From: DTU018 sp029550685
Lineage (GTDB): Bacteria; Bacillota; Syntrophomonadia; Syntrophomonadales; Syntrophomonadaceae
DNA: 9,161 nucleotides
Direction of reading: 5' to 3'
Assembly (NCBI GenBank): GCA_035412805.1
Contig: DAONVO010000090.1
Span: 1-9,161 of the forward strand
A program made the translations under genes and the position numbers. Shown piece by piece: positions 1 through 6,627 of this stretch (positions are counted from its first letter, which is position 1; each line of letters opens with the position of its first letter). Under the pieces are notes generated by a model. It made no database searches. It was not told the origin of the DNA and worked only from the letters and a program-made list of their open reading frames with translations.

Positions 1-468
1 AAAGGTACCCCTAAAAAGCAGGCCCGGCATATAGCCAGGCAGCATCTGGAAGAGTTTGGGCTCAGTGATTTTTCTGGTTATTATCCCCGGCAGCTTTCGG
101 GCGGTATGCGCCAGCGAGCCGCCCTTTTGCGGACCTATTTGTTTGCCAGCGATATTCTCTTGCTGGACGAACCATTTGCTGCTCTGGATGCCATAACCAG
201 AAGGCGTATGCACCTGTGGCTCAAAGAACTGCAGTCACGCTATCGCTGGTCAATTTTATTTGTTACTCATGATATTGATGAAGCACTTTTGCTAGCTGAT
301 CGGATTATAGTGCTGTCATCCCGTCCGGCCTCAATTTTACAGGAGTTTACTGTTTCACAGCAATCGGATATGCAAACTCACCAGTCCATAAAAGGGGCTA
401 TTTTGCGTTTACTTGAACCAGAGGAGGATGATGTTGGTGTTCACGGGAGAAATAGCAGCCAATTATGA
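1..468 (+). CDS. ABC transporter ATP-binding protein, NitT/TauT type (5' end missing)
   Basis: The reading frame is already open at base 1, so only the C-terminal 155 residues are present; whole proteins of this class are about 250 residues. Visible motifs, in order, are the ABC signature LSGGMRQR (residues 33-40 of this fragment), Walker B with the catalytic glutamate in ILLLDEPFAALD, and the H-loop in VTHD. The Walker A motif lies upstream of the window. The sequence after the signature resembles ATPases of nitrate/sulfonate/taurine and thiamine-precursor importers (SsuB, TauB, ThiZ). By family knowledge it would hydrolyse ATP on the cytoplasmic face of a membrane importer; the substrate cannot be told from this fragment. 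The last 35 bases overlap the following methyltransferase, whose ribosome binding site is inside this gene, so the two are probably one operon. The call as an ABC ATPase is firm; the subfamily is likely. Confidence 0.93.
   Translation, partial: KGTPKKQARHIARQHLEEFGLSDFSGYYPRQLSGGMRQRAALLRTYLFASDILLLDEPFAALDAITRRRMHLWLKELQSRYRWSILFVTHDIDEALLLADRIIVLSSRPASILQEFTVSQQSDMQTHQSIKGAILRLLEPEEDDVGVHGRNSSQL
422..427 (+). promoter_or_regulatory. Ribosome binding site inside the ABC ATPase gene, for the methyltransferase
   Basis: AGGAGG lies in the codons for the Pro-Glu-Glu-Asp-Asp stretch near the ATPase C-terminus. The distances to possible downstream starts are 0 nt (ATG 428), 3 nt (ATG 431), 6 nt (TTG 434) and 9 nt (GTG 437). 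It rules out the upstream TTG at 413 and favours 434 or 437. Confidence 0.75.
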
Positions 469-1111
469 CCATTGGTATCAAAACCCTAGAGGAGCATTTA
501 TAGATGAGCTGGAAACTGAGGCTGCTCTAAAACTGTTTGCTCCTTACCCAAATCTGCCTGTTCTCGATGCAGGCTGCGGTACCGGAAATTTCAGTATTAA
601 GCTGGCCCTGATGGGCGCCAAGGTTACCGGTATTGACATTTCGGAAGACATGCTGTCTATAGCCAAGAATAAAGCCTCCCTTTTGCATCTGGATATCGAA
701 TTCTTAAAAATGGACCTTCATTCCCTTGTTTTTCCTGATGGTTCCTTTGCTGGAGTATTCTCCATGGCAGCTTGGGAATTCGTCAGCCATCCCGAAAGGG
801 CTTTTGCCGAATTATGGAGGGTGCTGAGACCAGGCGGTCAGCTTTTAATCGGGACCATAAACCGGGAAAGCCCCTGGGGAAAGCTTTACATGGAACAAGC
901 CCAACACCCTGGATCAGTATTCAAGTATGCTTGTTTTAAATCTTTACAGGATCTAAAAAACCTTGCTCCTGATCATATCTCCGGATGGAGTAAATGCCTT
1001 TTTATTTCTCCTGATGCAGAAGATAACCTGTTCACGAGGGACATGGAAGAATCATTACAGTATAGTAATCCTCCTGGCTTCATAGTGGTTTGCTGGCAAA
1101 AACCATTTTAG
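434..1111 (+). CDS. Class I SAM-dependent methyltransferase, Methyltransf_11/UbiE-like
   Basis: A soluble protein of about 225 residues with the Rossmann methyltransferase pattern: motif I VLDAGCGTG (residues 43-51), the acidic ribose-binding residue at the end of the second strand in VTGIDIS (64-70), and the post-core LRPGGQLLIG (131-140). By family knowledge it transfers a methyl group from S-adenosylmethionine; the acceptor is not evident. The start is uncertain. The frame is open from TTG 413, but the AGGAGG at 422-427 must precede the start, so TTG 434 is chosen (6-nt spacing), with ATG 431 or GTG 437 as alternatives. It overlaps the ABC ATPase by 35 bases, which suggests translational coupling and perhaps a role linked to the imported compound (inference). 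Its TAG stop overlaps the stop of the convergent activase gene. Confidence 0.85.
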   Translation: MVFTGEIAANYDHWYQNPRGAFIDELETEAALKLFAPYPNLPVLDAGCGTGNFSIKLALMGAKVTGIDISEDMLSIAKNKASLLHLDIEFLKMDLHSLVFPDGSFAGVFSMAAWEFVSHPERAFAELWRVLRPGGQLLIGTINRESPWGKLYMEQAQHPGSVFKYACFKSLQDLKNLAPDHISGWSKCLFISPDAEDNLFTRDMEESLQYSNPPGFIVVCWQKPF

Positions 1112-2103
1112 ACCACTTTAAGACTGTCTTGCTTATTAGTTAAGGATGCTTCCCACTTTTTGCAGCGGTCACCCCAGTAGGCCAAAGGTTTACCATCGCG
1201 GCAGATACAGACAACTTCACAGAGATTGGGACAACCGCGGCATTCCTGACTGCGGCTGGTAAATTCCCCTTCCAAAACGAAACTATGTCCCTTAAACTGG
1301 CCGGGACTCAAGCTGCGTTCCCGGGCCTCCCTGGCCAGCAAAGCTGCTCCAATAGCTCCCATTACCTCATGATGTTCCGGAACTTGTACTTGACAACCCA
1401 GCAAATTCTCAAAAGCCCGTTTCAACCCCTGGTTGGCTGCTACTCCCCCTTGAAAAACCACTGGTTCCATAATCTTTTTGCCTTTGCCCACATTGTTCAA
1501 GTAATTCCGTGCCAGCGCTTCACACAAGCCCATAAGAATATCCTCCACCGGGTAACCCATCTGTTGTTTATGAATCATGTCCGACTCGGCAAAAACTCCA
1601 CAGCGTCCGGCGATACGTACCGGCTGGCGAGAGGTAACCGCCCGCTGTCCAAACTCCTCAATGGGAATGTTCAAGCGAGCCGCCTGTTGATCCAGAAAAG
1701 ATCCAGTTCCTGCTGCACATACGGTATTCATGGCAAAATCATTTACTATACCATTTTTCATTAATATTATCTTGGAATCCTGACCGCCTATTTCGATAAT
1801 GGTTCGCACTTGTGGATTCAACCAGGAAGCGGCTACCCCGTGCGCAGTGATTTCGTTTTTGATAACATCCGCCCCCAGAAGCACTCCGGCCAGCTGCCGG
1901 CCGCTGCCGGTAGCACCAACCCCTTTGATTTTATATTCCCACTTTTTCAGGGCAGTATCGATAGCAGCAAATCCTTCTTTTATGGCTTGTACCGGATTAC
2001 CCTGAGTCCGCAGGTAGACTTTGGCTTTTAACTGTCCCCGGCTATCCAGCAGAACAAAATTGCTGCTTACCGAGCCAATATCAACACCCAGGTACATATG
2101 CAT
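1108..2103 (-). CDS. ATP-dependent 2-hydroxyacyl-CoA dehydratase-type activase (BadF/BadG/HgdC family) with a cysteine-rich C-terminus
   Basis: About 331 residues of the ASKHA ATPase fold: phosphate-1 loop GVDIGS near the N-terminus, phosphate-2 EIGGQDSKI (104-112), and adenosine loop GGVAANQG (219-226). The two cysteines that in HgdC-type activators hold one [4Fe-4S] cluster between two subunits are present in NTVCAAGTG (C129) and GRCGVFAESD (C168). By family knowledge ATP hydrolysis drives a very low-potential electron onto a partner iron-sulfur protein. Classical activators are about 260-270 residues; this one has about 60 more, with cysteines at 288, 291, 295, 299, 301 and 314, suggesting a second metal or cluster site. 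The first ATG (2109) is only 3 nt from AGGAGG at 2113-2118, so the in-frame ATG at 2103 (9 nt) is preferred. The start lies inside the preceding gene. It is the last gene of the spoVA-led operon. Confidence 0.92.
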   Translation of the reverse strand: MHMYLGVDIGSVSSNFVLLDSRGQLKAKVYLRTQGNPVQAIKEGFAAIDTALKKWEYKIKGVGATGSGRQLAGVLLGADVIKNEITAHGVAASWLNPQVRTIIEIGGQDSKIILMKNGIVNDFAMNTVCAAGTGSFLDQQAARLNIPIEEFGQRAVTSRQPVRIAGRCGVFAESDMIHKQQMGYPVEDILMGLCEALARNYLNNVGKGKKIMEPVVFQGGVAANQGLKRAFENLLGCQVQVPEHHEVMGAIGAALLAREARERSLSPGQFKGHSFVLEGEFTSRSQECRGCPNLCEVVCICRDGKPLAYWGDRCKKWEASLTNKQDSLKVV

Positions 2104-3208
2104 GTACATCGTCCTCCTGTATTTGCAGCTGATTTAACCTATTACGACGCTGCAGCATATCCACAAAAGCTTCCAAACGGGTTTGGATACCAGCAGCCCC
2201 AGAGTGTTCATCAAAATACATGGTCATTACCGGAATACCTTCCTGTTCCCCTACCTGACCCAGTACCGACTGGGCCACTATTTCCGGCATACAGGTTAAA
2301 GGGCCGATCTGAATAATGCCATCAAAACGCTGACGGGCAAATTCTACTGCATATCCCACCGTCTCCCGGCCATGCCCCCCCACAAAATAGTTCAAATATG
2401 GGCGCGCACTGGCCAATATTTGCCGGCGGTTGGTGCGTTTGGCCATCCCCCCCAGCAGGTGATCGTTAACCCAATTACTGGTGTAGACGGAACGCTTGAC
2501 TTCCACATTCATCCGACCCAGTTGTTCGATAATATGGTAGTTGCAGCTGGGCTCCAGTATGGTATATATTTCCCCTACTAAACCCAAGCGGAGTACAGGT
2601 TGATGGTGTTGTTCAAAGCTCTCCATATAAGTCGTCATGCGACTTAAAGCTCTATTTACCTGCTCCCGGCTGTCCGCCTGATCTATTTCCTGGAGAGCCA
2701 GATGATAGGTTTTCATCACCTCATCCTTATGGACTGCCCGGGGCAGTACTTTTTCCAAGCAGATTTCCAAACGATCAACGGCATTTAGCTTAAACCAGGC
2801 AAAAAGAGCTGCCCGTACTGCTTCCATGGTGGTCACTTTTCCTGCCAGGTCCTTAATCTGGTTCAGCAATTCCGATAGCTTGAAATCAGGAGCCTCCAGA
2901 ACCACCATGCGAAAAGAATAACCCAGATCCTGCAGGATATCCCTCTCTACCTGAGCATAGTAACCAAACCGGCATGGCCCCCATCCCCCTGCCATCAGCA
3001 CGGTGTCAGCACCCTGCTCCAGGGCTTCGATAAAACTGCCCACACTAATCTTCAAAGGCAGACAGGCAAACTCTGGTGAATACTTTACCCCCAGTTCCAG
3101 GGTTCGCTTGGTTATGGGAGGCGGCGGTATTACTTCCAGCTTTAAACCTGACAGCAGAGCTTTAATGGGTATATGGGCATTACCCATGTGCGGAAAAGTG
3201 ATTTTCAA
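2081..3208 (-). CDS. 2-hydroxyacyl-CoA dehydratase / activase-related protein, second component
   Basis: A 375-residue soluble protein resembling the HGD-D/DUF2229 superfamily, which supplies the iron-sulfur electron-accepting partner of HgdC-type activases. Cysteines at 49 (in EFACLPLK), 79 (WGPCRFG), 222 (PSCNYH) and 306 (PLTCMPEI) are candidate cluster ligands. The C-terminal block DEHSGAAGIQTRLEAFVDML (333-352) is very like DEHTGEAGMITRLEAFVDMI of the preceding gene, so the two are related subunits or the separated halves of a protein that is fused elsewhere. The TTG start at 3208 is supported by AGGAGG 7 nt upstream, both within the preceding gene, giving a 29-base overlap. The gene runs 23-29 bases into the activase gene. 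The substrate is unknown; a true hydroxyacyl-CoA dehydratase, a double-cubane-cluster reductase or an unrelated reductase are all possible. Confidence 0.83.
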   Translation of the reverse strand: MKITFPHMGNAHIPIKALLSGLKLEVIPPPPITKRTLELGVKYSPEFACLPLKISVGSFIEALEQGADTVLMAGGWGPCRFGYYAQVERDILQDLGYSFRMVVLEAPDFKLSELLNQIKDLAGKVTTMEAVRAALFAWFKLNAVDRLEICLEKVLPRAVHKDEVMKTYHLALQEIDQADSREQVNRALSRMTTYMESFEQHHQPVLRLGLVGEIYTILEPSCNYHIIEQLGRMNVEVKRSVYTSNWVNDHLLGGMAKRTNRRQILASARPYLNYFVGGHGRETVGYAVEFARQRFDGIIQIGPLTCMPEIVAQSVLGQVGEQEGIPVMTMYFDEHSGAAGIQTRLEAFVDMLQRRNRLNQLQIQEDDVHAYVPGC

Positions 3209-4172
3209 TGGCTCTCCTCCTGTTCCGTTCTATCATGTCTACAAAGGCCTCCAGTCTGGTAATCATTCCCGCCTCTCCCGTATGTTCATCAACAGTAAGC
3301 ATGATAAAAGGTTTGTTCACTATGCGCCGTTCAATTATTTCTCCAATCAGTGAATCTGGTCCACATCCGAAACAAGCCAGGTAAACAATGCCGTCGATCT
3401 GCTCATCCTGATCGAAATGGAGAGCACTGCCTACCATATTGCGGCCTAGGGTCCAAAAAACCCTTTTGCATAAAGTGGCAGCATGAATTTCGATAACACC
3501 GGGATCAACATGCTCAGCCAAGATGGCTCTGCATCCCAGCGTACGCAAATGTTGGATCAGATTCATGCTGATAACCCCATCATAAAGAGAATAACCATGT
3601 CCTAGTACGCCCAATCTTAACCGTTCAGGTCCCACTTCCGGTGCCTGGTCCCCTTCCCACACCCGTATAGCTTCCTGTGGGGTTAACCCCTGGGTTGCCA
3701 GAGCCCGGCAAAATCTTAGTTCCTGCAAACCCTTTTGGTAAGCCGCCCGGATACTCTTAGAGCTGGCTCCAAAAATACGTCCTACCCGGATAATATCTTT
3801 ATGCAAAAACTTATCAGTTTTGCTGACATCCACAGTTATATCGATCAAAGGGGGCAAATGGGAAATACACGCCCTGATCATATCTGGAAGTCCCATGAAT
3901 TTTGGACAGATGTAGCTTTTTGGTTCCACGCTGACCAGGCGGGGTACAAAAAGGTAGTCGACTCCCCGGTCTGCCAGCTCTTTAACATGACCGAAATAAA
4001 CCTTTATGGGAAAACAGGCTTCATCCACCGCCAGCCGTACTCCTTGATCCACAGTCAGCCGGCTGGTAGGGTGAGACCTGACCACCTGGGCTCCCAGTTC
4101 TTCAAAAAAGGTTTTCCATAGAGGATAATAGTAAAAATAAAAAAGACTGTGCGGTATTCCGACTTTTATCAA
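3180..4172 (-). CDS. DUF2229 / acyl-CoA dehydratase activase-related protein, first component
   Basis: A 330-residue soluble protein beginning with MIKVGIPHSLFYF, an N-terminus seen in DUF2229-type activase-related proteins. Eight cysteines are present (53, 89, 102, 155, 214, 235, 267, 270). The most cluster-like are C53 in DEACFPIK, C89 in SYICPKF and the pair in CFGCGPDS (267-270). The C-terminal block around 295-314 (DEHTGEAG and RLEAFVDMI) is shared with the next gene. The TTG start at 4172 is just one base past the spoVAF stop and has a strong AAGGAGG (4180-4186) 7 nt upstream, formed by the last spoVAF codons. This physical coupling suggests forespore expression. By family knowledge such proteins pair with HgdC-like activases; the reaction here is not known. 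Confidence 0.83.
   Translation of the reverse strand: MIKVGIPHSLFYFYYYPLWKTFFEELGAQVVRSHPTSRLTVDQGVRLAVDEACFPIKVYFGHVKELADRGVDYLFVPRLVSVEPKSYICPKFMGLPDMIRACISHLPPLIDITVDVSKTDKFLHKDIIRVGRIFGASSKSIRAAYQKGLQELRFCRALATQGLTPQEAIRVWEGDQAPEVGPERLRLGVLGHGYSLYDGVISMNLIQHLRTLGCRAILAEHVDPGVIEIHAATLCKRVFWTLGRNMVGSALHFDQDEQIDGIVYLACFGCGPDSLIGEIIERRIVNKPFIMLTVDEHTGEAGMITRLEAFVDMIERNRRRAIENHFSAHG
3216..3221 (-). promoter_or_regulatory. Ribosome binding site for the second dehydratase-like gene, inside the first
   Basis: AGGAGG on the minus strand, 7 nt before the TTG start at 3208. It is supplied by two AGG arginine codons near the end of the upstream frame, so its function is embedded in coding sequence. 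It decides the start of the 375-residue protein. Confidence 0.85.
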
Positions 4173-4173
4173 T

Positions 4174-5673
4174 TCAAGGCCTCCTTCTCTTTAAGGCAGG
4201 AGCAGGCTGACGCCACTCATCCCGGGTATTTAATATGCTGGGCCGGCGGTTCTGCACAGGAACCGGTGAGCGAACCAGGATAGCTTTAAAAGCCGGCCAG
4301 TTAAAAGGAATTACCGGCCACAGGTAAGGAACCCCAAAAGACTTGGTAAAAGCGGCCAATATCAGTACCAAAGCCAGTGCCACTAGAAATCCCGGTAGTC
4401 GGAAAAGCCCTACCGCAAGCAATAAAAACAGCCTCACCAACCGGTTGGCCATGGACAGTTCATAGCTGGGAGTGCTGAAAGACCCTACCGCTACCGCTGC
4501 GGTATAAAGAATCACTTCGGGAATCAGCAGGCCAATGGTGGTGGCTACCTCCCCTATTAACAGCGCAGCTATAACTCCCAAAGCAGTAGCCAGAGGCGAT
4601 GGGGTATGAATAGCCGCCATGCGCATAAAATCCAGGGCAACTTCTCCAATTAGAAACTGCAACAGGAGGGGAATTTCCCCCACTTTTTCCGGACCTATGA
4701 ATTTCAAAGAAGGGGGGAGCAGATCAGGTTCTAAGGCTACCAAAAGCCATAGGGGAGTAATGAATATGGAAATCAGAATGGCCAAAAACCTGATCCAGCG
4801 AATATAAGCCCCCACCGCCGGATTCTGCCGGTATTCCTCAGCATGGTGGACATGGTGAAAATAAGTAGCCGGAGCAATCATGATACTGGGAGAAGTATCT
4901 ACCATGATCAATACATGTCCTTCCAGCAAATGCACTGCCGCTACATCGGGACGCTCCGTGTAGCGAACCCGGGGGAAAGGATTCCACCAGTTGTCCTGGG
5001 TAATCATCTCTTCCACCGATTTTTCGGCCATGGGAATGGCATCAATCTCCACGGCTTCGATGCGTTTGGTCAGGTCATCTACCAGAGCCGGATCAGCCAC
5101 ATCTTTTAAGTACAGCAGGCATATGTCGGTTTTGGATCTGCGGCCAATCTTCACCAGCTTTACCCGCAGCTTGGGGTCCCGGATTCTCCTGCGAATTAAA
5201 GCAGTATTGAAAACCAAGGTCTCCGTAAAACCATCCCGGGAGCCTCGGACCACTCTTTCGATGTCAGGTTCTTCCGGATTGCGGGAAGGATAAGTACGGG
5301 CATCAATTACGAAAGCTTCTTCGCAGCCGTCTACAAATAGTAAGATTGCCCCGGCCATAACCAGGTAAATCAATTCATCAATCTGCTTTTCAGTACTCAG
5401 TTCTACATAAGGAAGGTTTCTTTCCAATATGGTCTTGATAGTAGCGGACCCAAATTCCTGTCCCTCGAGGTCCAATAGGCTTTTCATAACCAGAGTTATT
5501 ATGTCATCCTTCACAAAACCATCAATACAGATAAAAGCTGCCTGGCGTCCCAGGATGCGCATTTCCCTGACGATAATGTCAAAACTTTCGCCAAAACCCA
5601 GTTCCTGCTGGAAAAAATCCAGGATTTCCGTATAATTGCGTCCTAAGTAAAGATGCTGGTCTTTATCACGCAA
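4174..5673 (-). CDS. spoVAF: Stage V sporulation protein AF (GerA-family membrane protein)
   Basis: 499 residues with the GerA-family plan: a large soluble N-terminal part (about 1-285) containing the family block ERVVRGSRDGFTETL (139-153), then hydrophobic segments at about 292-314, 336-353, 361-383, 385-400 and 412-446, and a short basic C-terminal tail. It would lie in the inner spore membrane. In Bacillus SpoVAF is an accessory germination protein related to the A subunits of nutrient receptors and is not part of the core dipicolinate channel. Its position directly after spoVAEA distinguishes it from a GerAA receptor subunit, which would be followed by gerAB and gerAC homologues. The TTG start at 5673 has AAGGGAG at 5682-5688 (8 nt) and overlaps the spoVAEA stop within TTGCGTGA. 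Confidence 0.93.
   Translation of the reverse strand: MRDKDQHLYLGRNYTEILDFFQQELGFGESFDIIVREMRILGRQAAFICIDGFVKDDIITLVMKSLLDLEGQEFGSATIKTILERNLPYVELSTEKQIDELIYLVMAGAILLFVDGCEEAFVIDARTYPSRNPEEPDIERVVRGSRDGFTETLVFNTALIRRRIRDPKLRVKLVKIGRRSKTDICLLYLKDVADPALVDDLTKRIEAVEIDAIPMAEKSVEEMITQDNWWNPFPRVRYTERPDVAAVHLLEGHVLIMVDTSPSIMIAPATYFHHVHHAEEYRQNPAVGAYIRWIRFLAILISIFITPLWLLVALEPDLLPPSLKFIGPEKVGEIPLLLQFLIGEVALDFMRMAAIHTPSPLATALGVIAALLIGEVATTIGLLIPEVILYTAAVAVGSFSTPSYELSMANRLVRLFLLLAVGLFRLPGFLVALALVLILAAFTKSFGVPYLWPVIPFNWPAFKAILVRSPVPVQNRRPSILNTRDEWRQPAPALKRRRP
4180..4186 (-). promoter_or_regulatory. Ribosome binding site formed by the last spoVAF codons
   Basis: AAGGAGG on the minus strand, 7 nt before the TTG start at 4172. 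The bases are the codons for the SpoVAF C-terminal Lys-Arg-Arg-Arg tract. This ties translation of the dehydratase-like genes to that of spoVAF and is the best sequence evidence that they belong to the spoVA operon. Confidence 0.88.
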
Positions 5674-6247
5674 GGGATTCGCTCCCTTCCAAAATAATTT
5701 CTAAGCATTTACGAGTTACCTCGGCTCCGTCAGCAGCTCTGTCCATCCCGTTCATTTTGCCGGGATCTCCACAGCCAACTACCAGCAAATCCGGATAACG
5801 GTCCAGTATCTGTACGGTATCACCCTCCAGCCGACGGTGACGTGGTGACTCTAAATTCCCTTCCTTGTCTACCGGATGATCTTTTATCACCTGGCAATCA
5901 CCAGTTACTGAATAATCCACCCGAGCACCCCGTACCCGTGAGTTGGAAGCCACCGCGATTACTCCCAGTATTTTTATCTGTTCAGTCTGATGCAGCAGGT
6001 ACTCGATGACTCGCTCCCCAGCCCCTACTCCTTTATGTCCTTTATCATCCACCATTACTACAACCGGCTCATAGGGGGCTTGCAGTATTTGTTGGAGTAC
6101 CTCCGGCCCGGATAGGGGCAAGGGATTCCCGGCTACATTTTTAAGAGGATAAAGATTCATAGAGCGGGCTGCGGTTTCAATAGCTTGGCGAGCGGTGCAA
6201 TCACCATCAGTAACAATAATTACCCTGATCCTTGGTGATATGTCCAT
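5666..6247 (-). CDS. spoVAEA: Stage V sporulation protein AE, soluble SpoVAEA type
   Basis: A 193-residue protein with no membrane segment or signal peptide. Recognisable blocks are VTDGD near the N-terminus (12-16), VDDKGHKGVGAGE (66-78) and GCGDPGKM (158-165), the pattern of the SpoVAEA family that accompanies spoVAF in Bacillus. The biochemical activity is not established; in Bacillus it is an accessory factor that affects germination speed. The ATG at 6247 lies 5 bases after the spoVAE stop, and the ribosome binding site is weak (AAAGGGT, overlapping the end of spoVAE), suggesting translation by coupling. The last 8 bases overlap spoVAF. The annotation name 'stage V sporulation protein AE' is also used for the unrelated membrane protein encoded just upstream. 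Confidence 0.93.
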   Translation of the reverse strand: MDISPRIRVIIVTDGDCTARQAIETAARSMNLYPLKNVAGNPLPLSGPEVLQQILQAPYEPVVVMVDDKGHKGVGAGERVIEYLLHQTEQIKILGVIAVASNSRVRGARVDYSVTGDCQVIKDHPVDKEGNLESPRHRRLEGDTVQILDRYPDLLVVGCGDPGKMNGMDRAADGAEVTRKCLEIILEGSESLA

Positions 6248-6252
6248 GGCGG

Positions 6253-6612
6253 TTACCCTTTAGGGTTAAAGAGAACCGCCGCCACATAGCCAAAAACAAT
6301 AGCCGCGGTGATACCAGCAGCGGTGGCTTCCACACCCCCGGATATGGCACCTAACAGGCCGCTAGTTTCTACCGCTTTTAAGGTTCCCTGAGCAAGGGAA
6401 TGCCCGAAACCTGACAAAGGAACTGTGGCCCCAGCCCCGGCTAAGTCAACCAAAGGCTGGTAAAGTCCTAAGCCGCTCAAGATAGCCCCGATACTTATAT
6501 ATCCTACCAAGATATGTCCTGGGGTTATGGTCGGTTTAGTGAGATCCATAACCAGCTGACCGATAAGACAGATAACTCCTCCAACTAAAAAGGCCATTAT
6601 TAATGAATTCAC
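6253..6612 (-). CDS. spoVAE: Stage V sporulation protein AE, membrane type (SpoVAEb)
   Basis: 119 residues, almost entirely hydrophobic, with likely membrane segments at about 3-22, 34-51, 58-72 and 96-115. It is a paralogue of SpoVAC: GVICLIGQ (12-19) and GAGATVPLSGF (59-69) match GLICTLGQ and GAGSIVPITGF there. By family knowledge SpoVAC, SpoVAD and SpoVAEb are the minimal set for dipicolinic acid uptake into the forespore and release at germination. The GTG start at 6612 follows GGGGTGA by 6 nt; the gap from the spoVAD stop is 15 bases. Confidence 0.94.
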   Translation of the reverse strand: MNSLIMAFLVGGVICLIGQLVMDLTKPTITPGHILVGYISIGAILSGLGLYQPLVDLAGAGATVPLSGFGHSLAQGTLKAVETSGLLGAISGGVEATAAGITAAIVFGYVAAVLFNPKG

Positions 6613-6627
6613 AGTTATTCACCCCGT

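Noticed and set aside
413..433. Upstream TTG start of the methyltransferase
   Set aside because: It lies before the AGGAGG at 422-427; that site would fall inside the coding sequence, and no other ribosome binding site is seen ahead of 413.
1285..1764. Plus-strand 159-residue open frame opposite the activase
   Set aside because: It is a shadow frame of a well-supported minus-strand gene, without a ribosome binding site or recognisable motif. The same applies to the other plus-strand frames within 1285-7979.
2092..2107. GTACAT/ATGTAC inverted repeat over the activase start as an operator
   Set aside because: It is short, A+T-rich and lies inside the overlapping upstream gene; it may slightly affect initiation but there is no evidence of a regulator site.
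1108..4172. Ordinary 2-hydroxyglutarate or lactate fermentation dehydratase operon
   Set aside because: No CoA-transferase, acyl-CoA dehydrogenase or electron-transfer flavoprotein genes are adjacent, and the partner proteins look like DUF2229-type rather than classical HgdA/HgdB. Not fully excluded.
4174..5673. GerAA-type germinant receptor subunit
   Set aside because: The protein is of the same family, but it follows spoVAEA with overlap and has no gerAB or gerAC homologue after it, so SpoVAF fits better.
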